Source: Rhodospirillales bacterium (GTDB lineage Bacteria > Pseudomonadota > Alphaproteobacteria > Micavibrionales > Micavibrionaceae). From it: a stretch of 64,000 nucleotides of DNA. A program made the translations under genes and the position numbers. How positions within the stretch are numbered: the stretch's first letter is position 1; the number at the start of each line of letters is the position of its first letter. The notes under the pieces are model-generated. The model did no database searches. It worked only from the letters and a program-made list of their open reading frames with translations, and was not told where the DNA came from. Below are positions 17,893 to 26,472 of the stretch, one piece after another. Location: assembly GCA_020638155.1 (NCBI GenBank), contig JACKJB010000001.1, forward strand, positions 930,001 to 994,000, read 5' to 3'.

Positions 17893-19047
17893 ATGCCCCC
17901 GGTTAAAACAAAAAATCTAAATACCGTTTTTTACGGTTTTATCGGAATTAACCTGATTCCGATCCTGGTCGCCTTTTTCGGTATCATTGAATATCGGGAA
18001 GCGATGTATATCTATTGGGCGGAATGTGCCCTGGCCGCTGTTTTTGCTTTGGCCATATATGCAAATTACCTGATTGTTTTCTTCCTGCTATCGGGTGCTA
18101 TGGCTTTCCTTGTCTATATGGCCAATCCGAAAATAATAGACGATATTATGCCGGTCCTTATGTTCTGGAGCTTATATAGCCTGTGCTGGCTTGGTTACGT
18201 TGAATTCGGTAAGAGTTCTTATTACGGCAAAAAAATCCGGCAGCTCCCTACGATCAGCCAGCTTGGTATTTACATTGGCTTTATGCTAGCCGCACTTGGT
18301 TTTTGCTATGTCATTACATCATCCATCATGCATAGCTGGCCTTCGCTCATGGAGAACATAACGTTTTATAAAACCTTTTTTGGCGTCGCTATTTTCGTGC
18401 CCAGTGTTTCCTTGGGGCTAGTCCGTATTATTGGTATGATCGGAAAAAAACACTTCATTGACTTTCTTTTGGGCACGTATGCCGAACCGCAGGAACGGAA
18501 CAGCATTGTCCTGTTTCTCGATATGGTTGGCTCGTCGAGTATTGCCGAAAAACTGGAGCCTAAAAAAAGCATGGATCTGATCGCCCGGTTTATTTACGAC
18601 TGCGGCTATATTTTCAGGATTAATGGTGGCGATATCCTGAATTATACCGGGGACGGTCTTGTTGTGACCTGGCCCAGGACCAAGGCAAACAGTGCGCTGG
18701 CCGCCGCGCATGCCATGAAAAAGCATTTTACGTCCAAGCCCGTTAAAGCAGAATATTGGCGACGTTACGGGATGGTTCCCGATTTCAGGATCGGCATGCA
18801 TGCCGGAACCGTTGTTATAAGTCAGATTGGGGAGGAAAAGCTGTTTCTTGGCTTATATGGGGATACCGTCAATACTGCGGCGCGGCTGGAACAAATGAAT
18901 AAAGATCTGGGCACCTATATCCTGCTCTCCGAAGAGGTGATTAAAGGGCTTAGTCAATCGTGGAAGGTCCTGCTCAAACCGATAGGCGAACGCTCTGTTC
19001 GCGGGCGGCACGAAAAGGTCAAAGTCTTTACAATCTATCAGGAATAG
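17893..19047 (+). CDS. membrane-bound class III adenylyl/guanylyl cyclase
   Basis: 384 residues. About six hydrophobic segments occupy residues 10-190. The cyclase domain follows: FLDMVGSSSIAEKL with the first metal-binding Asp near 210, YTGDGLVVTW with the second near 254, RIGMHAGTV, and LYGDTVNTAARLEQMNK carrying the transition-state residues. It should make cAMP (or cGMP) at the inner membrane. The N-terminal domain resembles the MASE-like sensors only in being multi-spanning; its signal is unknown. It ends three bases from the stop of the convergent 1295-residue gene. Confidence 0.88.
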   Translation: MPPVKTKNLNTVFYGFIGINLIPILVAFFGIIEYREAMYIYWAECALAAVFALAIYANYLIVFFLLSGAMAFLVYMANPKIIDDIMPVLMFWSLYSLCWLGYVEFGKSSYYGKKIRQLPTISQLGIYIGFMLAALGFCYVITSSIMHSWPSLMENITFYKTFFGVAIFVPSVSLGLVRIIGMIGKKHFIDFLLGTYAEPQERNSIVLFLDMVGSSSIAEKLEPKKSMDLIARFIYDCGYIFRINGGDILNYTGDGLVVTWPRTKANSALAAAHAMKKHFTSKPVKAEYWRRYGMVPDFRIGMHAGTVVISQIGEEKLFLGLYGDTVNTAARLEQMNKDLGTYILLSEEVIKGLSQSWKVLLKPIGERSVRGRHEKVKVFTIYQE

Positions 19048-19050
19048 GGA

Positions 19051-22000
19051 TTAGCCGGGTTTCGGCATTTGGGATACTTCCGAAGCGGCATCATTGTCAT
19101 TGGCCCCAGCTAGCTTACCGGCAATCATACGGTAAGCAGACGGGCTGACCGGTTTCCCGTCTTGTATGAATGCGGCCTTCGGCGCTTCGGGCGGGTTGAA
19201 ATAGGCCCAGGATTTCTTATCCACCGGCTCGAACTCCAGCAGCAATATCTCTTCCCGGCTCAGGTCCGGCGCCCCGCGATTAAGGAAGGCGGCATTGACC
19301 TTTTCCCAGACATCATAGGCCCCGGCATAGCCGCAGCGGCGGGCCTGTTCGTCCGTAAATTCACCATTATGTACCTGATCCATCAGGTCGCCGACCGTCA
19401 TGCGTTTTACTTTAAGCAGCTTGCTTTCGTAGGTGTGTCCGGTTTCATGACCTTCGGTCCCTTCCATCTTGGCATCCATATCGGCCTGCATTTCGCGGAA
19501 ACGGATCGGCGCGCCCGCTTTTAGCGTCTGCGGACAGTAATCGGCAGGCATAATCAACCCTGTTAACGGCTTGTCATCGGCAAAGTGCGCAAGGCGGGGA
19601 CTGACCAGGCCGTCAAAATACAGCGACGGCACTTTCAGGCTTTGCATGGCCGCATCGACCGGGCGCACATTGGCGATCGGGATCATTTCCTGAACCCGCA
19701 GGATGTTTCGGTTTTCCGGTTTCGGGAACGATACACCCGCATCATCTTTGTAAGCGCGCTGTGCCTGCTCGAAATAGTCGCTGTAGCTCGCAGATTCCGG
19801 CGGAGCCTGACGGACATTGACCGGGCCGGGATGGTACAGGCGGCCTGTCTGCATCCCACGCAGCACGACAGGCGTCCCGCGGCGGATTTTTGTTTTATCT
19901 TTCTCACTCAGCGCACGGATCACAAGGGAATACGGACTCTGGCGAATGTCTTCCAGCGGTTTACGCAGGTGCGTATCCGGCACATCAATCATGACGTAGT
20001 TATCGGCATCGATCTCATGTTCGATCCAGTCATACGGCAGAGCCGTTTCTTCGTCATACTGCAGGCTGCCTTCTATCGGCGGGTACTGCGCTTTGATCGT
20101 ATCGAGATATGTTTTGTATTCGGCCAGGAAACGCTGCCCTTCTTCGGAACGCAGGAAGATTTCCGCTTCGCCCGACACATGTTTGGAGAAGACACGGGCA
20201 AGCCCGCCTTCATCATCCATCGTCTGGTTGATCTCCATCGCCTGCAACTGACGCTCAAGCGCCGGGATCGCATCCCACCGCATATTACGCGGATCTTCAT
20301 TCGGCGCCCCGTGCAGGTATAGCGCGCGCAAGGCCTCGTAACGGAACTTCCACAGGCCGTCGAGCTCATTAAGTTTACCCATATCGGCAAACTGCATCAG
20401 GATCACAGAGGTCGTCGGTTCCGATTCCTGACGGTAGAACTGGATACGCCAGTCCTTGGACTTTAGTTTATCCTGCACCAGGTTCGGCATATGGCCGTAC
20501 TGGCGGCGGATATAGTTGATCGACAGCTCGCGGCCGCGCTCATCAATCACACGGAAATCACGGCTCATGTTACCGCAAAGCAGGCGGCCTTTTTGTGTGT
20601 ATTGATGATCGAACAGGCCTTTGCCGTAGGCGGAGCGTTTGTCTTTGCGCTCCAGCTCATCATCATTAAGCATCCGGTGCATCAGATCCCAACGGAAATC
20701 CTGAATTTTCTGGATGATTTCGTCGAACCGATCATCATCGTACCGGTCGAATTCCTTGCTGGTCCGCCAGGGCGGCACGAGCTTGCCGCTGCTGTTCACG
20801 TATTCATCGAAAATATGGATGTACGGACAGTTCTTATCCTTGAAGCGTTTATAAATTTTGTTGAACAGCTCCCAGTAATTTTCAACGGCAGCGCGCTTAT
20901 CGAGCGTGTCATCATAGCCGTACAGATCAACCGGATGCGGCTGGATCGCCAGGCGGTGCAGACCTTCATCAATCGCGTTGTGGTATTCGAAGATATGTTG
21001 CGCGCGCTCCAGCAGCATTTCAGAAACACCGGGGGCGCGACCTTTATTCGGCATATTTTTGGTTTTGACGCTTTCCTGCCGCGCTTCATATTCCAGCAGA
21101 TCAAGATTGCCGAAGCTGTTGAACGGCCATTCTTCTTCCAGACGCGGGTTGGCGGGCAACGGCTCTTCGCGCATTTCCCAGTTCAGCACTTCAACGGCAT
21201 CGCGGACGGCCTCAAGGATACGGGTATTCTCTTCATCGACCAGGAAGCGGAAATTGTCATCGATCTGCTCCAGATCCCAATTCGTCGCGGACTCGGTATG
21301 CATCGCCTCGCCCAGACGAACGACGCCGTGGAACTTGCGCAAGGAGTCGATACGGATCAGGGAGTCCGGGTCACGGCCCTGCTCTTTAATCATACGGACA
21401 AAGTTACGCTGTGAATGGTCGCTTTGCGTCAGGTCTTCTTCAGCCATCTGCTGCAACGTTTTACCCTTATAGGTAAAGTTGCGCAGGTCGCCGAGATCAA
21501 GGCGCATCATGATAGCGCGGCGCAGCTGGCCCTGCTGGTCGTCAAAACCGACAAAGGCCATCGGATCGGATACGGGCTTTTCCGGGTAGCTGTTCCGCAT
21601 CATCGCAAAGATCGGCGGATGGGATTCCGTCAGGTTGTTCCCCGGCAACATATTACGCAGGTAATCTTCATCGGCCTGCAATTCCTGCTGGGCAACGATA
21701 TTCGGCGCCAGTTCGCGGCTGTAGTTGAAGGCCGCGAAAGACGCCTGCGCATCATAGGCCGGACTTTTATGCCCTTTGCGCCCGTCATAGACAGAACCAT
21801 CGGGCATAAATACACCGGCGCGGATACCTCGCTCTTTATTCTCATAGCGCGTGTTTTCCTTCATCACCAGTTCAAGCTTCGCCGACGGGACCGTCTCGCC
21901 GGTGCGCGGATCGGTGCGGTCGCTGAGCTTCAGCCGCTCTTCCCCCTGCGGGCCATACAGGTGCGTGTTGATAACGGTGCTGTAGGTATCAACCGCGTAA

Positions 22001-22938
22001 TTCTTGGCTTTTTGCTTGCTGGTAATCGTCGCACGGGAATGGGTAAAGAAGATATTCGACGGATGGAACCCTGCCCGGACAAGGTTCGGGCGCAGCACAG
22101 CCATGTCGTACCATTTTATGCGGTAGCCGCTAATCATTTTGCGGGCTTCGCTGAACTTCCATTTATCGTTCCGGTCGTCTTCTTCGTAGTAGCCGTTTTC
22201 AATGTTCTCGTAATACGGGCTGCGCGGATCTTCATCGAAGCGGTAGGCGATCATGCCGCGTTCCGGATGGATACGCACATCGAAGGTAATCGCGCCGTCT
22301 TCGGGGGTCATCGGACGGTACTCGACAACGGTTTCCAGCTCCCCGCTTTCCCCGGTCTTTTCGACTTCATGCGGGATCAGGATCGTTTTTTCTTCCGGCC
22401 CGATGACAACCTGCCCCTTATCATTGAGCTTTAACATGCCAGGCGGGTCCGTCACGATTTCGCCGTTATCGCCGATCTGCATCTTTTTATCGGGATCAAA
22501 CAGCGGATAATGAACAACGGTCTCCGTTTTTTCTTTGGGGTACAGATCCTCACCTTTTTTGCGGACGGTGGAGAAGTTGCGCCCTTCTTCTTCAACGCCG
22601 AACGCTGCGGCGGCCAGTGAATTCTGCTCGAAACGCTGCGCTATTTTTGCCATCGCCACGCGGTGTGGCAGGCGTCCTTCTTCATCAAGCTCATGCGCCG
22701 ATGTGCGGGTCACGGTCAGGGCTGCCGGGGTCGGGATAAACCGGTCCGGGCGTTTCACCTGGATTTCGTCAGACTCGACGAAGTTCCCGGCGATATCGCC
22801 AATGGCATCGCCATAGCTCATGATCTGGGCAAACTTCGTTTTCAGGCCATAAGCCTCGAAGTCGAAGTGAAGCTGGGTCAAGATCCCCCGCTGCACCATG
22901 TGCCAGACATGCTTTTTATTTGCGACGCGTACTTCCAT
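19051..22938 (-). CDS. giant exonuclease I (SbcB)-like protein with altered active site
   Basis: 1295 residues, nearly three times E. coli ExoI. I recognise ExoI landmarks spaced by insertions: QLHFDFEAYG (D26, E28, motif I), RFIPTPAALTVTRTSAHELDEEG (compare ExoI QPGAVLITGITPQEA), GYRIKWYDMAVL (D278, motif II), KLELVMKEN then AYDAQASFAAF (motif III), and later DPMAFVGFDDQQGQLRRAIMMRLDLGDL with LIRIDSLRKFHGVVRLG, like the ExoI SH3-like part. At motif III the catalytic His and Asp of ExoI align with Y395 and S400. Residues about 600-1100 are unknown. Near 1125-1240 there is an ASCH-like region. No signal peptide. It starts eight bases after the RNase J-like gene, with AGGAAAG before its ATG. 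Confidence 0.6.
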   Translation of the reverse strand: MEVRVANKKHVWHMVQRGILTQLHFDFEAYGLKTKFAQIMSYGDAIGDIAGNFVESDEIQVKRPDRFIPTPAALTVTRTSAHELDEEGRLPHRVAMAKIAQRFEQNSLAAAAFGVEEEGRNFSTVRKKGEDLYPKEKTETVVHYPLFDPDKKMQIGDNGEIVTDPPGMLKLNDKGQVVIGPEEKTILIPHEVEKTGESGELETVVEYRPMTPEDGAITFDVRIHPERGMIAYRFDEDPRSPYYENIENGYYEEDDRNDKWKFSEARKMISGYRIKWYDMAVLRPNLVRAGFHPSNIFFTHSRATITSKQKAKNYAVDTYSTVINTHLYGPQGEERLKLSDRTDPRTGETVPSAKLELVMKENTRYENKERGIRAGVFMPDGSVYDGRKGHKSPAYDAQASFAAFNYSRELAPNIVAQQELQADEDYLRNMLPGNNLTESHPPIFAMMRNSYPEKPVSDPMAFVGFDDQQGQLRRAIMMRLDLGDLRNFTYKGKTLQQMAEEDLTQSDHSQRNFVRMIKEQGRDPDSLIRIDSLRKFHGVVRLGEAMHTESATNWDLEQIDDNFRFLVDEENTRILEAVRDAVEVLNWEMREEPLPANPRLEEEWPFNSFGNLDLLEYEARQESVKTKNMPNKGRAPGVSEMLLERAQHIFEYHNAIDEGLHRLAIQPHPVDLYGYDDTLDKRAAVENYWELFNKIYKRFKDKNCPYIHIFDEYVNSSGKLVPPWRTSKEFDRYDDDRFDEIIQKIQDFRWDLMHRMLNDDELERKDKRSAYGKGLFDHQYTQKGRLLCGNMSRDFRVIDERGRELSINYIRRQYGHMPNLVQDKLKSKDWRIQFYRQESEPTTSVILMQFADMGKLNELDGLWKFRYEALRALYLHGAPNEDPRNMRWDAIPALERQLQAMEINQTMDDEGGLARVFSKHVSGEAEIFLRSEEGQRFLAEYKTYLDTIKAQYPPIEGSLQYDEETALPYDWIEHEIDADNYVMIDVPDTHLRKPLEDIRQSPYSLVIRALSEKDKTKIRRGTPVVLRGMQTGRLYHPGPVNVRQAPPESASYSDYFEQAQRAYKDDAGVSFPKPENRNILRVQEMIPIANVRPVDAAMQSLKVPSLYFDGLVSPRLAHFADDKPLTGLIMPADYCPQTLKAGAPIRFREMQADMDAKMEGTEGHETGHTYESKLLKVKRMTVGDLMDQVHNGEFTDEQARRCGYAGAYDVWEKVNAAFLNRGAPDLSREEILLLEFEPVDKKSWAYFNPPEAPKAAFIQDGKPVSPSAYRMIAGKLAGANDNDAASEVSQMPKPG

Positions 22939-22946
22939 ACTCTTTC

Positions 22947-25900
22947 CTAAGCGGCATCCTTACCCGGCGGTTTGGTGCCGTACCATACAGGGCGGCTGCG
23001 ATGACGAGTCCTGCCCTCGCCCCGGTCGATCATGCTGGGGCCAATTTTTCGTGTTCTTTGCAGCGGCTGGAAATATTGCGGGTTGCTGACGCGTTCCCAT
23101 TCCTGCTGCGCTGTATTCTGTTCGTAAAAGCCGTCTTTGGTTGTCCGGGCCATCAGGCCATCGGCGCGGTGCGCGCCTTCACGGCGGAGCATTGTTGCGC
23201 GGGTCAACTGCATCCAGCCGCCAAAATACTGGCCGTATTTCCGGGCAAGGCGGATCAGGACGTAAGACGGGTTCAGTTCGGTAATCTTTTTGTATTGCTC
23301 TTCGCCGGTTTTCTTATGCGCATCAAGCCGCATCACCTGGAAGTCTTTGGGCTTCACGCGCGGGCAGATCACCTGCTCTTCATCGCAGAGCTTTTCAAAA
23401 GCCGTATTCGCATCATAGCTCGGGATGTGGTGTGGAACGTGGAATTTCGCATCGACATTCTGGATCATTGAGCGGACATTTTCCTTGAAGCCGTGACCGT
23501 GATAGTGAGCAGCGCGGTTATAGACATGGATATTGCCCGCTGCGTCAGGTTCGTATTTCAGGCCCTTTTTCTGCAGCTCATTGAGAATTTTATCGCGCTT
23601 TTCCTTTGGGTTGAAAATCGTATAGCCGTTCATAAAAGCACAAGCCACGGTGATGTTCCGTTTGCGGACCAGCTCATCAATCATCCGGCGCTGGCTGTCT
23701 TCATTGCCGACAATCGCAGGCTGGGAAATGACGGCCACGAAATTTTCGAGATCAACGCTGTATCCCGTGCTGCGGACAGATTCATCGGCATCCAGCAGGG
23801 AGAAGAAGTCGATCAGTTTTTGCAGGGTTGAAAAGCGCTCTTCCGCGTTCCCCTGCGTCCCGGTGATAAAGACCATCAGGCGGCCCGGATCGAGACGGAA
23901 ATCCTTCGCCAGTTTAGAATTTCTTGTCGCGCGGATCGAAGCGGTTTCCTTCTGATCCATGATCGCTTTCCACATCAGGTAGTCGTTATAGTCGTTTTCA
24001 AAAACTACAGCGTCATGTTTCATCAGGCTCTTGAGCATGAAGAGCTTAGTATTCTTCTCATGCTCGCGTTCGATCGGGTCGAGCTTTTCCTTGTAGGATT
24101 TCAGGGCATTTGTGCGGGCCGCTTCGATTTTCTTCTGCTGGTAAATTTCGTAGGCGTTTTCCCACGCCTGCTGTGTAGCTTTCCGTTCTGCGCGTTCTGC
24201 TTCTTTCTTGTCCGTCGGATCGTAGTCCATTTCGTTCAGAATGGCATCAATATCGTCCTGGTTGACTTTGACATTGCTGTCATTGATCTCGACATTTTCA
24301 AGCGCTGCAAAATAAGTATCGAGGACGTCTTTGGGAATAAGGCCTGTCGGGTTTTTCAGTTCTTCGAACGGATCGATGCGAACATCGCGTAAATCCAGAT
24401 CATGCCGCATCCCAAACAGGTTCCGGCAGGAAATCCGTAATTCGGCATTCCGGCCAACAGCTGTAATATCTCGGCCTGTGTTGTGAGCGACATGGCTTCC
24501 GACGACATATTCGACATCGTTGGTACTGATCGGCGCCATCAGGACCCCTTTGTCCGGGAAGAAGCCGAGGATTTCCGTCAGGGTATTTTCAACTTCATCC
24601 TCTTCCGGGGCATGGCCTTCATAGGTAATTGCGGTCGGGTCATGGTAAGCCGCCAGCAAGTGTTTGCCGCCTTGCTTTGCAATCAGTGCGTCAATCTTTT
24701 CCGGTGTGACGCCCTGCATATCTTTGAGCGGCTCAATGCCTTTTTGATAGAACGCTTCGCCTTTTTGGGTCAGTTTATTGGCATCGCCATAGACCGTCGC
24801 GGCACCGTTATAGTGCTGATCGCCATAGCACCCTGTCACGATATAGGGGGTGCAATTGGCCGAGTGGCTCGCCCCGTTCGGGCATGGCTGCACCCAGAAA
24901 CGGGTGACGCCGTCATCATCCTTGATTGCGACCGGGGTTTCATCATCGACCACGGTGATTTTCGGACGCATGGAGCGCGGCACCTTGAGGAAGTCCATTT
25001 TCTTGTCGAGGAAGTATTTCACTTCCGCGGTCGCGTAGACGTCTTTTTCCTTCATCAGTCCGGCTTTGGCGTAATATGCCAGACCGTCGCAGTGATCGAA
25101 GTGCCCGTGGGTAATAAAAAAGGCCTTCAGATCGTTCCAGGCCCACATGTAATCCGGCACAGCGCCGTCAAAATTGGAATTCGCGCCGCCCGAAGCGAAA
25201 GGGAAATCCATAGCAATTCCTGCGCTGCTCAGGCTACCGTCTTCTTTGGTGCCCCGGTGCAGGAAGACATCGGCGATCCCGATCTGGTCGCCATAGTTTT
25301 CAATGGTCTTTTCCATGCCCGTCCCGTGCAATGAAACATACTGCATTTCTCCGCCGTCTTTCAGCGGCGGTGGCGGCGGCAGCGGGCTGACGGCGTCGAG
25401 CATATCGTATTCGGCCAGGTAATCCATGAAGGCGGGATATTTGCGCTTGGCCAGATCGTCATTGCAGGACTGCGCGAAACCGATACAGCGCAGCACCTTG
25501 TTCATATCGGTGATATCTACTTTGTTCCCAAGGCAATGCAGGTCCGTTAGCGTATAGCCGTTCTGGCGGTTCCGCTTCCATTCGAAGCGCATCACCTGGT
25601 CAATTTCCGATGCGTCAACATCGCCCGGCACATCGCGGCTGTTGTCGTAAATATCCATGACCACGCGCCCGGTTTTGTATTCTTTCAGGCGCACCCCGGC
25701 GACATAGTTAATCCCGGATTGCGGGTCGGTGGTAAAAACTTCGCGGTCATCGGAGAAATCCTTATCGGGTTCCAGCGTATTGATGCTGAACCCCATAACA
25801 GATTTCAAGCGGTTAAGATCGACATCCCGAAACTCAACGCCCACCCCCTGCGCGGCATTCCGCGTAAAGTACGGGGACAATGAAAATTCAAAACCGCCGT

Positions 25901-26399
25901 CTTTTTTCAGGCCACGCACGATCATTTTTTCACCAATGACCTGATCGAAATAACAGTCATTCAGGATCTTGGCTGTGTCCTCAACCGGGCCTTTATCGCG
26001 TAAATGCGTATTCAGGCGGTTAACGCCTTCCAGCACCCGGTTAATCTTTTTACGAACTTCCGGGTTATTCGCATCATCATAGCGGCTGTCGTAAACGCAG
26101 CTTGACTGTACCCATAGCTCGCTGAGTTCCGTGATGTGCTTGCCGACGGGTTTTGCCTTGATGGTAATCAGGTTCTGATTGCGGCTTTCCCCGTAGGGAA
26201 GCTGGCGCCAGTATTTGATTTTCAGATCGTCAAGCTGGCCGTTTTCGTTGAATTTGCTGGAGGATGCGAGGGAAACAATAAGCCCGGTTTGCGGGTCTGT
26301 CGCGGCGCCTGTAAGCAAAACCGGTTCTGCTGCATCCGGCTTTTCATGCCGCGATGCAAGTCCAGTCAATCTCAGTAAATCCGCGCTCTTTACTTTCAT
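22947..26399 (-). CDS. giant RNase J-like metallo-beta-lactamase/beta-CASP nuclease
   Basis: 1150 residues against about 560 for ordinary RNase J. Landmarks in order: THGHFDHCDGL (HxHxDH, residues 431-436), GASHSANCTPYIV (H512), VYGDANKL (D539), APISTNDVEY (RNase J has STN here), GRDITAVGRNAELRI, FITGTQGNAEERFSTL (846-850), ISQPAIVGNEDSQRRMID, and AAHYHGHGFKENVRSMI with KFHVPHHIP (motif C histidine and the closing P-H). All metal ligands therefore appear retained. A 370-residue N-terminal extension is not recognisable, and a charged, helical insertion of about 170 residues (660-830) splits the beta-CASP part. It probably acts on RNA in the cytoplasm. It is the middle gene of a three-gene unit. 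Confidence 0.75.
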   Translation of the reverse strand: MKVKSADLLRLTGLASRHEKPDAAEPVLLTGAATDPQTGLIVSLASSSKFNENGQLDDLKIKYWRQLPYGESRNQNLITIKAKPVGKHITELSELWVQSSCVYDSRYDDANNPEVRKKINRVLEGVNRLNTHLRDKGPVEDTAKILNDCYFDQVIGEKMIVRGLKKDGGFEFSLSPYFTRNAAQGVGVEFRDVDLNRLKSVMGFSINTLEPDKDFSDDREVFTTDPQSGINYVAGVRLKEYKTGRVVMDIYDNSRDVPGDVDASEIDQVMRFEWKRNRQNGYTLTDLHCLGNKVDITDMNKVLRCIGFAQSCNDDLAKRKYPAFMDYLAEYDMLDAVSPLPPPPPLKDGGEMQYVSLHGTGMEKTIENYGDQIGIADVFLHRGTKEDGSLSSAGIAMDFPFASGGANSNFDGAVPDYMWAWNDLKAFFITHGHFDHCDGLAYYAKAGLMKEKDVYATAEVKYFLDKKMDFLKVPRSMRPKITVVDDETPVAIKDDDGVTRFWVQPCPNGASHSANCTPYIVTGCYGDQHYNGAATVYGDANKLTQKGEAFYQKGIEPLKDMQGVTPEKIDALIAKQGGKHLLAAYHDPTAITYEGHAPEEDEVENTLTEILGFFPDKGVLMAPISTNDVEYVVGSHVAHNTGRDITAVGRNAELRISCRNLFGMRHDLDLRDVRIDPFEELKNPTGLIPKDVLDTYFAALENVEINDSNVKVNQDDIDAILNEMDYDPTDKKEAERAERKATQQAWENAYEIYQQKKIEAARTNALKSYKEKLDPIEREHEKNTKLFMLKSLMKHDAVVFENDYNDYLMWKAIMDQKETASIRATRNSKLAKDFRLDPGRLMVFITGTQGNAEERFSTLQKLIDFFSLLDADESVRSTGYSVDLENFVAVISQPAIVGNEDSQRRMIDELVRKRNITVACAFMNGYTIFNPKEKRDKILNELQKKGLKYEPDAAGNIHVYNRAAHYHGHGFKENVRSMIQNVDAKFHVPHHIPSYDANTAFEKLCDEEQVICPRVKPKDFQVMRLDAHKKTGEEQYKKITELNPSYVLIRLARKYGQYFGGWMQLTRATMLRREGAHRADGLMARTTKDGFYEQNTAQQEWERVSNPQYFQPLQRTRKIGPSMIDRGEGRTRHRSRPVWYGTKPPGKDAA

Positions 26400-26472
26400 T
26401 ATCCCGTTATTGTCCCTGTTTTACTTTGCTACTTTTTTTGTTTTTCTTAGCAGTATGCGCATCATACTTTGT

